A stretch of DNA of 38,475 nucleotides from NCBI GenBank assembly GCA_947259585.1, contig CAMYMV010000017.1, positions 1 to 38,475 of the forward strand, given 5' to 3'. The translations under genes were made by a program, and so were the position numbers. Positions 32,305-38,475 of the stretch are shown in pieces. Positions within the stretch are counted from its first letter, which is position 1. Each line of letters starts with the position of its first letter. The stretch comes from an uncultured Gemmatimonadales bacterium (GTDB lineage: Bacteria > Gemmatimonadota > Gemmatimonadetes > Palauibacterales > Palauibacteraceae). Below the pieces are notes generated by a model that saw only the letters and a program-made list of their open reading frames with translations, did no database searches and was not told where the DNA came from.

Positions 32305-33900
32305 ATGCCCGAACCGGCGACTCGAAGCGCCGAGCAGCAGGTCAGGTGGGCCAAGCTGATCGACCATGACCGCTGCATCGGCTGCCATGCCTGCACCACG
32401 GCGTGCAAGTCCGAGAACGAGGTGCCGCTCTCCGTGACGCGTACGTACGTCAAGTACGTAGACGTGGGCGTCTTTCCCCAATCCCGCCGCGCCTTCCAGG
32501 TCACGCGCTGCAACCAGTGCGAGCTGGCTCCGTGCGCGACGGCCTGCCCGACCGGTGCCATGTTCCGCCGTGCGGACGGGATCGTCGACTTCGACAAGTC
32601 GATCTGCATAGGCTGCAAAGCCTGCATCGCGGCCTGCCCCTACGACGCGATCTTCATCAACCCCGAGGACCACTCGGCCGAGAAGTGCAACTTCTGCGCG
32701 CACCGGCTCGACGTCGGGCTTGAGCCGGCCTGCGTGGTGGTCTGTCCCGTCGAGGCGATTCTGATCGGCGATCTGAACGAGCCTGGCTCAAAGGTCGCGC
32801 AAACCGCGAGTCGTCATCCGGTCTCCGTCCGTCGGCCCGAGAAGGAGACGCATCCGAAGCTATTCTACAGGGGAGCGCACCAGGCCACGCTCGACCCGAT
32901 CGCCGCCAAGCGTCCCGCCGGCGGGGCGTTCATGTGGAGCGAGCAGCAGACCGGACCCGGGCTGGTCGTCTCCGGAGATCCGGGCGGGAACGGCCGGCCC
33001 GGTGGGAACGGAGACCCTCGCGGGAACGGGAGCGGAGGCATCGAGCGCGGCAACTCATCGGCCGCGGCGATCCTCGCCTACGATGTCGCGCACCGGGCTC
33101 CCTGGGACTGGAGGGTGAGCCTCTATACGCTGACCAAGGGGATCGCGGCCGGTGCCTATCTGTCCGCAGCCCTTCTGCTGCTGATCGGCGTCTTGGACTC
33201 CGGCGGTCCAATGTGGGGCTGGGCAGCTGCCGCGGTGGCGACGGTCTTCCTTGCCCTCACCGGAGGGCTGCTGCTCTGGGACCTGGAGCACCCGGCCCGC
33301 TTCTACATGATCTTCACGCGGCCGCAGTGGAAGAGCTGGCTGGTGCGGGGAGCCTTCATCATCTCCGGCTTCGGCGCGGTGCTGGCGCTCCATCTCCTGG
33401 CGGCTTTCGCCGGCTGGTCGTGGCTGCCCCGGCCGCTGCTGTGGCTGGGCCTTCCTCTGGGCGCGCTGACTGCCATCTACACGGCGTATCTTTTCGCCCA
33501 GGCGAAGGGCCGCGATCTGTGGCAGAACCCGCTCCTGCCGCCGCACTTCCTGGTGCAGGCCCTTCTGGCCGGGAGCGCCGCACTGGTCCCCGTGGCGGCG
33601 GCGCTGGAGCCGGCAGCCCTGCCGGGCCTCCTCTGGCTCCTGTCGGCCTCGAGCCTCGTCCATCTGCTGATGGTCGCCGGGGAGACCACCGTCACGCATG
33701 GGACGGCACATGCCCACCTGGCACTGCGGGAGCTGACGGCGGGCCGCTACGGCGCCTACTTCTGGACCGGCGCGGTGCTCGTGGCGATCGCGGTTGTGGC
33801 GCCGTGGATCGGACCGGCGGCCGGGGCGAGCGCGCTGGTAGGGCTGCTGGCCTTCGAGCACGCCTACGTGCAGGCGGGCCAGTCAGTGCCGCTGGCCTAG
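32305..33900 (+). CDS. Four-cluster ferredoxin fused to an NrfD-type membrane subunit
   Basis: 531 residues from ATG 32305 (AAGGGA upstream). Residues 15-160 are a DmsB/PsrB-like electron-transfer domain with sixteen cysteines in four sets: 24/27/30/34, 69/72/77/81, 101/104/107/111 and 128/131/143/147, enough for four [4Fe-4S] clusters. A spacer with three GGNG/RGNG repeats (about 225-245) leads to a membrane domain with eight or nine helices (275-530; YTLTKGIAAGAYLSAALLLL, WDLEHPARFYMIFTRPQWKSWLVRGAFI) of the NrfD/PsrC family, which exchanges electrons with quinones. In most systems these are two proteins. No Tat signal is seen. The next gene is the molybdopterin subunit, so this should be its electron carrier and membrane anchor. 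Confidence 0.92.
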   Translation: MPEPATRSAEQQVRWAKLIDHDRCIGCHACTTACKSENEVPLSVTRTYVKYVDVGVFPQSRRAFQVTRCNQCELAPCATACPTGAMFRRADGIVDFDKSICIGCKACIAACPYDAIFINPEDHSAEKCNFCAHRLDVGLEPACVVVCPVEAILIGDLNEPGSKVAQTASRHPVSVRRPEKETHPKLFYRGAHQATLDPIAAKRPAGGAFMWSEQQTGPGLVVSGDPGGNGRPGGNGDPRGNGSGGIERGNSSAAAILAYDVAHRAPWDWRVSLYTLTKGIAAGAYLSAALLLLIGVLDSGGPMWGWAAAAVATVFLALTGGLLLWDLEHPARFYMIFTRPQWKSWLVRGAFIISGFGAVLALHLLAAFAGWSWLPRPLLWLGLPLGALTAIYTAYLFAQAKGRDLWQNPLLPPHFLVQALLAGSAALVPVAAALEPAALPGLLWLLSASSLVHLLMVAGETTVTHGTAHAHLALRELTAGRYGAYFWTGAVLVAIAVVAPWIGPAAGASALVGLLAFEHAYVQAGQSVPLA

Positions 33901-33960
33901 CGCCGGCACGGATGCCGGCCGCTCGTACGGAATGAGGCGCGACGGCGCACGGACGCGACC

Positions 33961-36909
33961 ATGAGGGCGCACCGAAAAGGAGCCGAGACCGAGCGAACGA
34001 TGGATCTGGAGAAACTGAACGAGCGGGTCAGCGCGGCCCGGGCCGAGACGGAGGCTCGCGGAGAGACCTTCTACCCCGGCGCCAGCCGCATCCATCTGGC
34101 CTCGTACCCGCCCAAGGAACGCTGGGATGACTGGGTCGAGCTGGACTCCAAGGCTTGGCCGAAGCGTGTCGAGCGCCGTTACCTGTTGATCCCGACGACC
34201 TGCTTCAACTGCGAGTCGGCGTGCGGGCTTCTGGCCTACGTGGACAGGGAAAGCCTCCAGATCCGCAAGTTCGAGGGAAACCCTGAGCACCCTGCCTCGC
34301 GAGGCCGGAACTGCGCGAAGGGACCCGCCACCCTGAACCAGGTGACCGACCCGGACCGCATCCTCCATCCGCTGAAGCGTGCGGGCGGACGCGGAGAGGG
34401 AAAGTGGGTGAGGGTCGGCTGGGACGAGGCTCTGGACGAGCTGGCCGCCCGCATCTCGGCCGCGATCCGGGAGGGCCGGCAGCGGGAGATCATGTACCAC
34501 GTGGGGCGGCCGGGCGAGGACGGCTTCACCGAGCGGACGCTGGCCGCGTGGGGAGTGGACGGGCACAACTCGCACACGAACGTCTGCTCCGCCAGCGCCC
34601 GGGCCGGATACCAGCTCTGGTGCGGCATGGACCGCCCGAGTCCCGACCACGCCAACGCCGACGTGATCCTCCTCGTGAGCTCCCACCTGGAGACGGGCCA
34701 CTACTTCAACCCGCACGCCCAACGGATCATCGAGGGCAAGGAGAGGGGAGCGAAGCTCGTCGTCTTCGACACGCGCCTCTCGAACACGGCGACCCACGCC
34801 GACTTCTGGCTGCCCAGCGTGCCTGGCTCGGAGGCCGCGGTTCTGCTGTCGATCGCCAACCACCTGATCCGGAACGACCTCTACGACCGGGAGTTCGTCC
34901 GCCGCTGGTGGAACTGGCAGGAGTACCTGGAGGCGGAGCGGCCCGACATCGACGCCACGTTCGAGAACTTCGAGCGTGAGCTGAAGAGCATCTACGAGGG
35001 CTACACCTTCGAGTTCGCCGCCGAGGAGTGCGGTCTGGAAGCGGAGACGCTGGCCGAGGTTGCGGCGACGGTCGCGGCCGCCGGCACCCGCCTGTCGACC
35101 TACACGTGGCGGAGTGCGACGTCGGGTAACGAGGGGGGCTGGCAGGTGGCTAGAACGCTCTTCCTGCTGAACGCTCTGTTGGGGGCCGTCGGCACGGAGG
35201 GGGGCCTGTATCCCAACGCCTGGAACAAGTTCGTCCCCAAGCCTATCCGGCTTCCGCGCCACCCGGAGCACTGGAACGAGCTCACCTGGCCACTGGAGTA
35301 CCCGCTCTCTATGTACGAGCTCTCCTTCCTGCTCCCGCACCACCTCAAGGAGGGCCGGGGAAAGCTGGATGTCTACTTCACCCGGGTCTACAACCCGGTG
35401 TGGACGAACCCGGACGGGTTCTCGTGGATCGAGGCCCTGACGAACGAGGAGCAGGTAGGACTCCACGTGGCGCTCACGCCGACGTGGAACGAGACCGCGT
35501 ACTTCGCCGACTATATTCTCCCAATGGGCCTCGGCTCCGAGCGCCACGACCTCCACTCCTACGAGACGCACGACGGCCAGTGGGTGGGCTTCCGCCAGCC
35601 GGTGCTGCGGGCCGCGCGCGAGCGGCTGGGTGAGAGCGTAGGGGATACGCGGCAGACCAACCCCGGCGAAGTATGGGAGGAGAACGAGTTCTGGCTCGAG
35701 CTCTCGTGGCGGATCGACCCCGACGGCAGCCTCGGCATCCGCGAGTTCGTGGAGTCCCGGCAGAACCCGGGCCAGCGGCTCACCGTGGACGAGTACTACG
35801 CGTACATCTTCGACAACTCGGTGCCCGGCCTTCCGGCGGCAGCAGCAGCGGAGGAGCTTACGCCCCTTCAGTACATGCGCAGGTACGGGGCCTTCGAGGT
35901 CGCGAAGAAGATCGGACGCCGCCACGAGTCCGAGGTCGGTGCCGAGGAGCTGGAAGACCCCGCCGAGGATCCCCGAGGCCGTGTGTACACGCGAGCCCCG
36001 GCCCCGCCATCGCTCAACGTCGTGCCGACGGGCGCTCCCGATCCCGACCCCGAGGGCCGACGCCCGGCGGGCGTGCGCGTCGACGGCAAGGTGCTACGGG
36101 GCTTTCCGACGCCGAGCGGCCGCCTCGAGTTCTACTCCTCGACGGCCGCCTCCTGGGGGTGGCCGGAGTACGCGCTGCCCACCTACATCCGGAGCCACGT
36201 ACACCCCGACGCGCTGGCGGAGGACCAGATGGTCCTGATCTCGACCTTCCGCCTGCCCGTCCAGATCCACACTCGGAGCGCCAACTCGAAGTGGCTGGAC
36301 GAGATCGCGCACACCAACCCTCTGTGGATCCACCCCGAGGATGCGGAGGGAGTAGGCGTGGGCACGGGAGACCTGGTGCGAGTGGAGACCGAGATCGGAC
36401 ACTTCGTGCTCAAGGCCTGGGTCACCGAGGGGATCCGGCCGGGGGTCGTGGCCTGCAGCCACCACATGGGTCGCTGGAAGCTCGCCGATCATGGCCAGCG
36501 GCAGCTCATGGCCACCGTCGCGCTCGGGCGCGAGGCGGACCGCTGGAGCATCGATCTCGAGGAGGGAGCCGGACCCTACGACTCGGAGGACCCCGACACG
36601 GGGCGCATCTGGTGGACCGAAGTCGGCGTCCACCAGAACCTCACCTTCCCGGTGCACCCCGATCCCGTCTCGGGCATGCACTGCTGGCACCAGGCAGTCC
36701 GGGTGCGGCAGGCGGAACCGGCCGACCGCTACGGCGACATCCACGTGGACACTGAGGAGTCTCGCCGCGTGTTCAAGGCGTGGCTCGCCAAGACGCGGCC
36801 GGCCACCGAGCACTCGCCTGACGGCAACCGGCGGCCGCACTGGCTGATCCGCCCGGTCAAGCCCACGAAAGAAGCATATCGACTCCCGGTGAGCCCCACG
36901 TCCGGGTGA
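33961..36909 (+). CDS. Molybdopterin oxidoreductase catalytic subunit, no Tat signal (SoeA/PsrA-like)
   Basis: 982 residues; ATG 34000 is an alternative start. A [4Fe-4S] site is seen at Cys81/84/88/118 (CFNCESACG ... NPEHPASRGRNCAKG). The molybdenum ligand is most likely Cys209 (SHTNVCSASARAGY), as in polysulfide, thiosulfate and sulfite-type enzymes. Further marks: ADVILLVSSHLETGHYFNPHAQRIIEGKERGAKLVVFDTRLS and a C-terminal molydopterin-binding beta domain (LISTFRLPVQIHTRSANSKWLDEIAHTNPLWIHPEDAEGVGVGTGDLVRVET). The N-terminus has no twin-arginine signal, so it probably stays in the cytoplasm, as in SoeABC sulfite dehydrogenase. The substrate is unknown (sulfite, polysulfide, thiosulfate, tetrathionate or other). 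It overlaps the chaperone gene by four bases (GTGA). Confidence 0.9.
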   Translation: MRAHRKGAETERTMDLEKLNERVSAARAETEARGETFYPGASRIHLASYPPKERWDDWVELDSKAWPKRVERRYLLIPTTCFNCESACGLLAYVDRESLQIRKFEGNPEHPASRGRNCAKGPATLNQVTDPDRILHPLKRAGGRGEGKWVRVGWDEALDELAARISAAIREGRQREIMYHVGRPGEDGFTERTLAAWGVDGHNSHTNVCSASARAGYQLWCGMDRPSPDHANADVILLVSSHLETGHYFNPHAQRIIEGKERGAKLVVFDTRLSNTATHADFWLPSVPGSEAAVLLSIANHLIRNDLYDREFVRRWWNWQEYLEAERPDIDATFENFERELKSIYEGYTFEFAAEECGLEAETLAEVAATVAAAGTRLSTYTWRSATSGNEGGWQVARTLFLLNALLGAVGTEGGLYPNAWNKFVPKPIRLPRHPEHWNELTWPLEYPLSMYELSFLLPHHLKEGRGKLDVYFTRVYNPVWTNPDGFSWIEALTNEEQVGLHVALTPTWNETAYFADYILPMGLGSERHDLHSYETHDGQWVGFRQPVLRAARERLGESVGDTRQTNPGEVWEENEFWLELSWRIDPDGSLGIREFVESRQNPGQRLTVDEYYAYIFDNSVPGLPAAAAAEELTPLQYMRRYGAFEVAKKIGRRHESEVGAEELEDPAEDPRGRVYTRAPAPPSLNVVPTGAPDPDPEGRRPAGVRVDGKVLRGFPTPSGRLEFYSSTAASWGWPEYALPTYIRSHVHPDALAEDQMVLISTFRLPVQIHTRSANSKWLDEIAHTNPLWIHPEDAEGVGVGTGDLVRVETEIGHFVLKAWVTEGIRPGVVACSHHMGRWKLADHGQRQLMATVALGREADRWSIDLEEGAGPYDSEDPDTGRIWWTEVGVHQNLTFPVHPDPVSGMHCWHQAVRVRQAEPADRYGDIHVDTEESRRVFKAWLAKTRPATEHSPDGNRRPHWLIRPVKPTKEAYRLPVSPTSG

Positions 36910-37808
36910 CCGGCGAGCTCTTTCGGGCCCTCGGATCCCTGGTCGAACCACCGACCTCTGCTGCTCAGCGGGTGGCCAACCTGCTGGATCTCGGTCCCCT
37001 TCCCGGCGAGGAAGAGTACACGGAGCTGTTCCTGTTCCAGCTGACCCCGTATGCCTCGGTCTACCTCGGACCCGAGGGGATGCTCGGCGGGGGAGCTCGC
37101 GACCTGATCGCCGGCTTCTGGCGTGCACTGGAGCTGAAGCCGCCGGCCGAGCCGGACCATCTGGCCGTGATGCTCGCCTTCTATGCGAGACTTGCGGAGG
37201 ATGAAGCAGGTTCCGAAGAGCTGCGCGCGCGAGGAGCGATGCACCGGGCGCGGAAAGCCTTCCTCTGGGAGCACTTACTCCCATGGCTGCCGGTCTACCT
37301 GAGTAAGGTCATGGATCTCGCGCCCCCGTTCTATCGCCGCTGGGCCCGGCTCCTGGAGGCCGCCCTTCGCGAGGAGGGCAGCGCCCTCGGAGCACAGGAA
37401 CGATTCCCGCTTCACCTGCGGGAGGCACCGGGCATCGCGGATCCGCGAAACGATAGCCCCGAAGAATTCGTGGGCGCCCTGCTGAGCCCCGTCCGCAGCG
37501 GAATGATCCTCGCCCGCTCGGATCTGGGGAGGGCCGGTCGCGCGCTCGGTCTGGGGACCCGGGTTGGCGAACGGAGGTTCGTCCTCAAGGGACTGCTGGA
37601 GCAGAATCCGGTCGGCACGCTCGAGTGGCTGCGGCGGGAAGCCGCCGGTTGGGTGCGACGTCACGCCCGCCCGGACCCGCTTGCGCCCGGGATCGCCGAC
37701 TTCTGGCAGGGGAGAGCCCAAGCTACGGCCATCCTGCTTGCAGACCTCGCGGAAAGCGTGGCGCTCGAAACCGGCGGTGGGGCGCCAGGCAGCGCCGAGA
37801 CCGGATAG
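36906..37808 (+). CDS. TorD/DmsD-family molybdoenzyme chaperone
   Basis: 300 residues from GTG 36906, which overlaps the end of the catalytic-subunit gene. All-helical, with the family stretch YTELFLFQLTPYASVYLGPEGMLGGGARDLIAGFWRALELKPPAEPDHLAVMLAFYARL, matching the Y..LF.......P.Y.S.Y and E.DH motifs of TorD chaperones, and a following HLLPWLPVYLSKVMDLAPPFYRRWARLL. These proteins help insert the molybdopterin cofactor and hold the apo-enzyme before assembly. Here they would do so for an enzyme that lacks a Tat signal. About 100 residues longer than TorD: the C-terminal third (PVRSGMILARSDLGRAGRALGLGTRVGERRFVLKGLLEQNP) is an added helical segment. Confidence 0.88.
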   Translation: MTGELFRALGSLVEPPTSAAQRVANLLDLGPLPGEEEYTELFLFQLTPYASVYLGPEGMLGGGARDLIAGFWRALELKPPAEPDHLAVMLAFYARLAEDEAGSEELRARGAMHRARKAFLWEHLLPWLPVYLSKVMDLAPPFYRRWARLLEAALREEGSALGAQERFPLHLREAPGIADPRNDSPEEFVGALLSPVRSGMILARSDLGRAGRALGLGTRVGERRFVLKGLLEQNPVGTLEWLRREAAGWVRRHARPDPLAPGIADFWQGRAQATAILLADLAESVALETGGGAPGSAETG

Positions 37809-37854
37809 CCCCGATCTCTCTCTGCGTGGCAGATGTACGCGTGCGCGGCCCTCT

Positions 37855-37871
37855 ACCTGTACAGGTGTACA
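37855..37871. promoter_or_regulatory. Palindrome and repeated TGTACA
   Basis: ACCTGTACAGGT (37855-37866) is a perfect 12-bp palindrome, and TGTACA occurs twice (37858-37863 and 37866-37871) separated by GG. It lies in the gap between two convergent genes and may be a protein-binding dyad or part of transcript-end structure. Confidence 0.3.
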
Positions 37872-37913
37872 ACTAGAGTATTTGGAGGACGAGTATCTAG
37901 TACCTGGCAGGCG

Positions 37914-38475
37914 CTAGAACGTCTGGAAGACGCCGAAGAGCCGAACCTCGCCCACGTCCTGCCGCACGGTGTCGAAGCCTATCAACTCGAAGAAGCTGCT
38001 GCGCACGTAGGCGGTCGCGTCCGCGCCGATCCCCCACCGACCCAGCGGAAGGATCGCCTGCACGCCGCCCCAGTGGAGGATGTGGTAGGTGTCGCCGGCC
38101 ACCTCGGCCGATCCGTTGAGCGTGTTCAGATAGACGAACCGGTAGCGAACCGCCCCGATCTCCCTGCCTCGGTGGGTGAACGCGACCCGGCCCCACGCTC
38201 CGGCGCCCAATCCCATGTCGTACTCGCGCAGGCGCTCGCGGTCCGGGACCACGGCCAGAAACGCGTACTCCGAGTTGACCGCCCCCAGGAGATAACCATG
38301 GATGTTGATGTGCGTGCGGAGGTCCCACGTCTCCGAGAGCCTCCACTCCGAGAACAGCGCACCGCCGAAGCTCTGGCCGCCGAACTCCACCGCATTGTTG
38401 TTGATGAAATCGTAGTTCTGGGTGATGCCGAAGACGTGGTGCACTTTCTCCGACTTCTTGAGGTCCCTCGAGAAA
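37914..38475 (-). CDS. Outer-membrane beta-barrel protein, partial (5' end outside the window)
   Basis: The frame is open from the window edge (38475) to the stop at 37914, about 187 residues; the GTG at 38444 is internal, since the frame runs upstream with charged, protein-like sequence. Aromatic and Gly-rich alternating strands are clear: TQNYDFINNNAVEFGGQSFGGALFSEWRLSETWDLRTHINIHGYLLGAVNSEYAFLAVV, AVRYRFVYLNTLNG, GVQAILPLGRWGIGADATAYVRSSFF and a last strand EVRLFGVFQTF ending in phenylalanine, the usual signal for barrel insertion. The phrases NYDFINN, FGGQSFGGAL and LGAVNSEYA suggest the DUF3943-type barrels, but I am not sure. It converges with the molybdoenzyme operon. Confidence 0.75.
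   Translation of the reverse strand, partial: FSRDLKKSEKVHHVFGITQNYDFINNNAVEFGGQSFGGALFSEWRLSETWDLRTHINIHGYLLGAVNSEYAFLAVVPDRERLREYDMGLGAGAWGRVAFTHRGREIGAVRYRFVYLNTLNGSAEVAGDTYHILHWGGVQAILPLGRWGIGADATAYVRSSFFELIGFDTVRQDVGEVRLFGVFQTF

Noticed and set aside
33883..35925. 680-codon open frame on the minus strand
   Set aside because: Antisense to the molybdopterin subunit; no motif, and the plus-strand frame has the catalytic cysteines.
1..38475. CRISPR arrays, tRNA or rRNA genes, insertion sequences, prophage
   Set aside because: No regularly spaced repeats, cloverleaf-like sequence, transposase or phage motifs were seen in either strand.

Overview
The window is a GC-rich, densely coded piece of a bacterial chromosome. 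TonB, an RND efflux pair, Lol-type lipoprotein boxes and outer-membrane beta-barrel proteins point to a Gram-negative (diderm) organism. Gene style (many 4-nt ATGA/GTGA overlaps, GTG and TTG starts, an exported PCMT, DUF4382 lipoprotein, M29 aminopeptidase next to an OPT transporter) fits Gemmatimonadota or a related lineage, but this is an impression, not a placement. No rRNA, tRNA, CRISPR array, insertion sequence or phage gene was seen. The visible genes look like ordinary core and accessory chromosome content.

Layout. 1-317 is the 3' end of a gene entering from the left. 342-5052 (minus) is a three-gene translationally coupled operon: MarR-type regulator, RND pump, periplasmic adaptor. 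5191-7097 (minus) is an MscS channel coupled to a secreted peptidoglycan-binding-domain protein. 7466-11105 (plus) is a signalling operon: HD-GYP response regulator, lipoprotein, HAMP histidine kinase. It converges on a tonB-like gene (11102-11836, minus). 11964-22116 (plus) is a seven-gene run: exported protein-isoaspartate methyltransferase, membrane-embedded spermidine-synthase-like protein, NCS2 purine permease, NAD malic enzyme, phosphopantetheinyl transferase, FdrA-like protein and DUF1116 (YlbE-like) protein. The last two are homologous to subunits of the E. coli oxamate carbamoyltransferase locus and sit near a purine permease, which suggests a purine/allantoin-nitrogen role.

22136-24586 (minus) holds a small membrane protein, an orphan Flp-type prepilin-like protein, an outer-membrane barrel and an M29 aminopeptidase. 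The aminopeptidase is divergent from an OPT oligopeptide transporter (24804) and its small partner (26584), a likely peptide-use module. 27142-28002 (minus) holds a four-helix membrane protein and a well-supported 59-residue protein. 28275-29297 is a DUF4382-type lipoprotein followed by a strong intrinsic terminator. 29374-30687 (minus) is citrate synthase. 31136-31912 is a Tat-type lipoprotein esterase. 32305-37808 (plus) is a complex iron-sulfur molybdoenzyme operon: a four-cluster ferredoxin fused to an NrfD membrane anchor, a molybdopterin catalytic subunit without a Tat signal, and a TorD-like chaperone. The window ends inside an outer-membrane protein gene on the minus strand.

The points most worth a second look are the fused, apparently cytoplasm-facing molybdoenzyme; the FdrA/DUF1116 pair without its third partner; the phosphopantetheinyl transferase that has no ATG, GTG or TTG start; the HD-GYP/lipoprotein/kinase operon; the exported PCMT coupled to a membrane methyltransferase-fold protein; the orphan prepilin; and a hairpin that would hide the tonB ribosome binding site.
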